Below, piece by piece: positions 6,371-8,502 of a stretch of 8,502 nucleotides of DNA. The stretch spans positions 1 through 8,502 of the forward strand of contig QILJ01000168.1 of assembly GCA_003233295.1 (NCBI GenBank), read 5' to 3'. The position numbers were made by a program, and so were the translations under genes. The notes under the pieces are model-generated. The model did no database searches, was not told the DNA's origin, and saw only the letters and a program-made list of their open reading frames with translations. Origin of the DNA: Ignavibacteria bacterium (GTDB lineage: Bacteria > Bacteroidota > Ignavibacteria > Ignavibacteriales > Melioribacteraceae). Numbering within the stretch: the stretch's first letter is position 1; every line of letters starts with the position of its first letter.

Positions 6371-7733
6371 TCAAGCTTTCGGTTTTATCTTCCAAGTGAA
6401 TGCAAGCAACAATATTGCAATAACCGTGCTGCCGAGTATCGAAAGAATAATAATATCCCAGCTTGTTTGTTTACCGTAAATGTTTCCGAAATAATCAGCC
6501 ATCCAGCCAAAGCCCTTTGCTTGAATTGTTCGTCCGATATAACCGAACAAACCCACAAAACCAGCGGCAGTACCAACGGCTTTTTTGGATGTTAAATCCA
6601 AGGCGGCAACACCAAGCAGCATCACTGGCGGATAGATGAAAAACCCAACGACCGCAAGCATTGTCATATCAAGCCACAAATTTCCCGGAGGGTTAAGATA
6701 TATCACAAGGAATGCAAAAAAGATCGGTATCATACAGAGTAGTGAAACCATTCCCCTTCTTCCGCCTACTTTATCGGAAAGCCAGCCCATTAAAATTGTT
6801 GATGGAATTCCGCCAAATTCTAATATTAGAATTGCAATCCCACCTCCTTCCAACGTTGCATTCTTTACTTCGCGAAGATACGTCGGCCCCCAATCAAGCA
6901 TACTGTAACGGACTATGTAAACAAAGAGATAGATTTGCAATTGCGAAAAGCCATAAATATTTATTCTTTAAAATGTTGTTAACAAATAATTCCCTTGTTG
7001 ATAATTCCTTTTCTCTGTCGCCTCTATTTTGGCTGTTCTCACCTTCGGGATAAGTGTTAGTGTATTCTTCAATAGGAGGTAAGCCAATTGACTGCGGAGT
7101 GTCACGTAATCGTTTGAAAAGATAGAGAGAGCCGATCAGAGCAATTGTACCTGGCACATAGAACGCAGCCTGCCATCCACCGAACTGAATAGTTGCATAT
7201 GCGGCAAGAACTCCAGCCAGTCCGCCCCCGATATTGTGTGCAACATTCCAGACTGCAAAAATAGTTCCTCGTTCCTTAATACTGTACCAATGCCCTATTG
7301 ATCTACCGCAAGGAGGCCATCCCATTCCCTGAACAAATCCGTTTAACGTCCATAAGAAAAGATGAATGCCGTAACTCTGCACACTACCAAACGCAAAGTT
7401 GAGTAAACCGGTAAGAAGAAGTCCAAATGCCATAAATTTGCGCGGATTGCTTCTATCGGAGAGTGAACCATTCAGAAATTTACCCACTCCATAAGCTATT
7501 GCCGAAAGTGCAAGTATATTACCGATCATGTTGTAATCGTAGTGAAGTGCTCCTTCAATATCTTTAGCTACAGTAGAAAGGTTGTTCCGCACAAGGTAGA
7601 ACATTGCGTAACCGAGAAATGTTGATTCAAGGACACGCCAACGGTTAGCCTTATATACTTTATCTATCTGGTCATTCTGTAAACGATCAATTGCAGGATC
7701 AGGTTTGAACCAGTTAATAATTTTTGAAAACAT
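6371..7733 (-). pseudogene. MFS transporter of the organophosphate:phosphate antiporter family (GlpT/UhpT-like), frameshifted
   Basis: The first part (7733 to about 6934) carries YLVRNNLSTVAKDI, the loop segment MGWPPCGRSIGHWYSIKERG and WNVAHNIGGGLAG, all hallmarks of the family. The second part (about 6930 to 6371) carries FVYIVRYSMLDWGPTYL and the remaining membrane segments, ending FTWKIKPKA. The frame breaks after WLFAIAN. A tandem ATCTATCT lies exactly there, and removing one 4-bp copy gives IANLFVYIVRYSMLDW and an open frame of 452 residues, the usual family length. The two arginines matching GlpT Arg45 and Arg269 (here 49 and 274 in the repaired protein) are kept. Such proteins exchange glycerol-3-phosphate or hexose phosphates for phosphate across the inner membrane; the substrate here is unknown. 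The ATG at 7733 is preferred over a GTG at 7739, which overlaps the ribosome binding site. The gene follows the HAD gene by 12 bp relative to that GTG (18 bp to the ATG). Confidence 0.85.
6927..6934. repeat. 4-bp tandem duplication that breaks the transporter gene
   Basis: The plus strand reads AGATAGAT (minus ATCTATCT), exactly two copies. It lies at the point where the two halves of the transporter change frame. Deleting one copy makes the gene length divisible by three and restores the conserved family sequence. Confidence 0.75.
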
Positions 7734-7738
7734 ATCCA

Positions 7739-7744
7739 CTCCTT
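7739..7744 (-). promoter_or_regulatory. Ribosome binding site deciding the transporter start
   Basis: AAGGAG on the minus strand ends 5 nt before the ATG at 7733-7731. The upstream GTG at 7739-7737 begins on the last base of this site, so the protein most likely starts MFSKIINWF. Confidence 0.7.
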
Positions 7745-7751
7745 AAGAAAA

Positions 7752-8502
7752 TTATTTTATTTCGCTTTCGTCAACTTTATGAGTTTTATTTATCCTGATA
7801 CCAAATTTTTTAGATGAGATAGACGGGAAATCTTTATCCGGCACATCATTTATTCTTACAATTAGCCAATCGTTCTTCTTTGCATAATCAGCAATACTTT
7901 CTGTCTGATCAGGAGCAATGTGCTCATCAGGATTTACGATCATCTTTAATCCTCTGCTGAACTCTATCATTTCCTTATCACCACGACTATTACCGGCAAC
8001 AAGCAATGGCACATCCTGGACAAAAGATTCAATCGCCCACTTCTTGCCATGGTCTTGAGGGATTGGCTTGATTATTTCGTCGGTAATTATTCCATCCTTT
8101 ATAATAGATTTAATCCCTACAATATGAGTTATTGGAATTTTAAGCTCCTTACTTAAAAACTGTTGATACATCCCTTCCGGTGAAGCTGTAATAATCCAGA
8201 TCTCAAAACCATTTTGTTTAAGCGTTGAAATCAAACTGCGCATCGGTTCAAAGATTTTATTCGAGTAATATTTTCTGAAATACTTTTGACTCTGTTCTGA
8301 ACGTAAGGGATAGAAACGTTTGATTGCTTTATCATTTCGTTAAATATTTTTGGATGTAAATCGGGATGTTCAGCCGCATACTGATACATTGCTTCATCTG
8401 CAAGATAGTGCGGAGTTTGTCCGAGTACAGTTCCGTCTCCGTCAAACACTGCAATTTTTCTGCCCGGTTCGTTCTTTGTTTCCTGCAGAAATTTTCCCAA
8501 CT
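7752..8502 (-). pseudogene. HAD-superfamily phosphatase (phosphoserine-phosphatase-like), frameshifted and partial at its 5' end
   Basis: The upstream fragment (8502 to about 8285) holds HAD motif I, IAVFDGDGTVLGQTPHYLAD, with nucleophile and acid Asp in DxD. The downstream fragment, in another frame, holds motif II (WIITASPEG), a conserved Lys region (PQDHGKKWAIESF) and motif IV (VAGNSRGDKEM), then NPDEH and a basic tail ending DESEIK. Neither fragment alone could work. The downstream frame is already open and family-like before its first ATG (YFRKYYSNKIFEPM), so the break is an indel rather than two genes. The shift equals one lost base (or two gained). Adding one A to the A4 run at 8284-8287 would give QNRVKKYFRKYY and an open frame of 249 residues from the TTG at 8500, but the exact site is not certain. 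The true start may lie beyond the right edge. A phosphatase beside a phosphate-ester transporter suggests a shared organophosphate role (inference). Confidence 0.75.

Noticed and set aside
6894..6940. Programmed ribosomal frameshifting as the reason for the split transporter
   Set aside because: No slippery heptamer or downstream structure is apparent, and a tandem 4-bp duplication explains the shift exactly. The HAD split also lacks a standard -1 slippery heptamer in the zero frame.
8314..8321. AAACGTTT palindrome as another LacI-type operator
   Set aside because: It lies inside the HAD coding sequence, the palindrome does not extend into the flanks, and an 8-bp palindrome is expected by chance.

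Overview
The window reads as chromosomal DNA of an Ignavibacteriota/Bacteroidota-type bacterium. Three things support this. The DNA is AT-rich. One secreted protein ends in a type IX secretion (T9SS) sorting domain of the 'NNYPNPFNPST...' kind common in Ignavibacteria and relatives. Three promoter-like sites follow the Bacteroidota pattern TTG-N20-TAnnTTTG, one with a single mismatch. Every gene I can support lies on the minus strand, so transcription runs from high to low coordinates.

Left part (1-5899), intact. An IclR-family regulator (5033-5836) has its own good promoter (5869-5899). It is followed by a T9SS-exported protein with a seven-fold repeat (3179-4957) and a 928-residue TonB-dependent receptor (312-3098). 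The gaps are 75 and 80 bp and I see no other promoter in them, so the three genes may form one transcription unit ending at a hairpin at 275-295. A new promoter (115-145) and a strong ribosome binding site then lead into the first 23 codons of a dihydrodipicolinate synthase/N-acetylneuraminate lyase-family gene that leaves the window at base 1. A regulator of the IclR class, an outer-membrane receptor, an exported protein and a lyase-family enzyme suggest uptake and catabolism of an organic acid or sugar acid. The substrate cannot be read from the sequence.

Middle (5900-6370), 470 bp without an intact gene. It holds the relic of a LacI-family DNA-binding domain (5962-6126) broken by small frameshifts. 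Upstream of the relic are two CG-centred palindromes of LacI-operator type (6160-6173 and 6224-6241). The second sits on the start region of a promoter-like site (6237-6267). I see nothing recognisable in 6268-6370.

Right part (6371-8502), decaying. An organophosphate:phosphate antiporter-family (GlpT/UhpT-like) MFS gene is split by one exact 4-bp tandem duplication. The upstream HAD-family phosphatase gene is split by a shift equal to one lost base. The two genes are 12 bp apart and were probably one operon. Three disrupted genes in a row beside an intact module suggest local loss of a sugar- or glycerol-phosphate function, unless the shifts are assembly errors.

I found no rRNA, tRNA, CRISPR array, insertion sequence or defence system. 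The most interesting content is the LacI relic with its surviving operator/promoter architecture, and the transporter whose breaking mutation can be read exactly.
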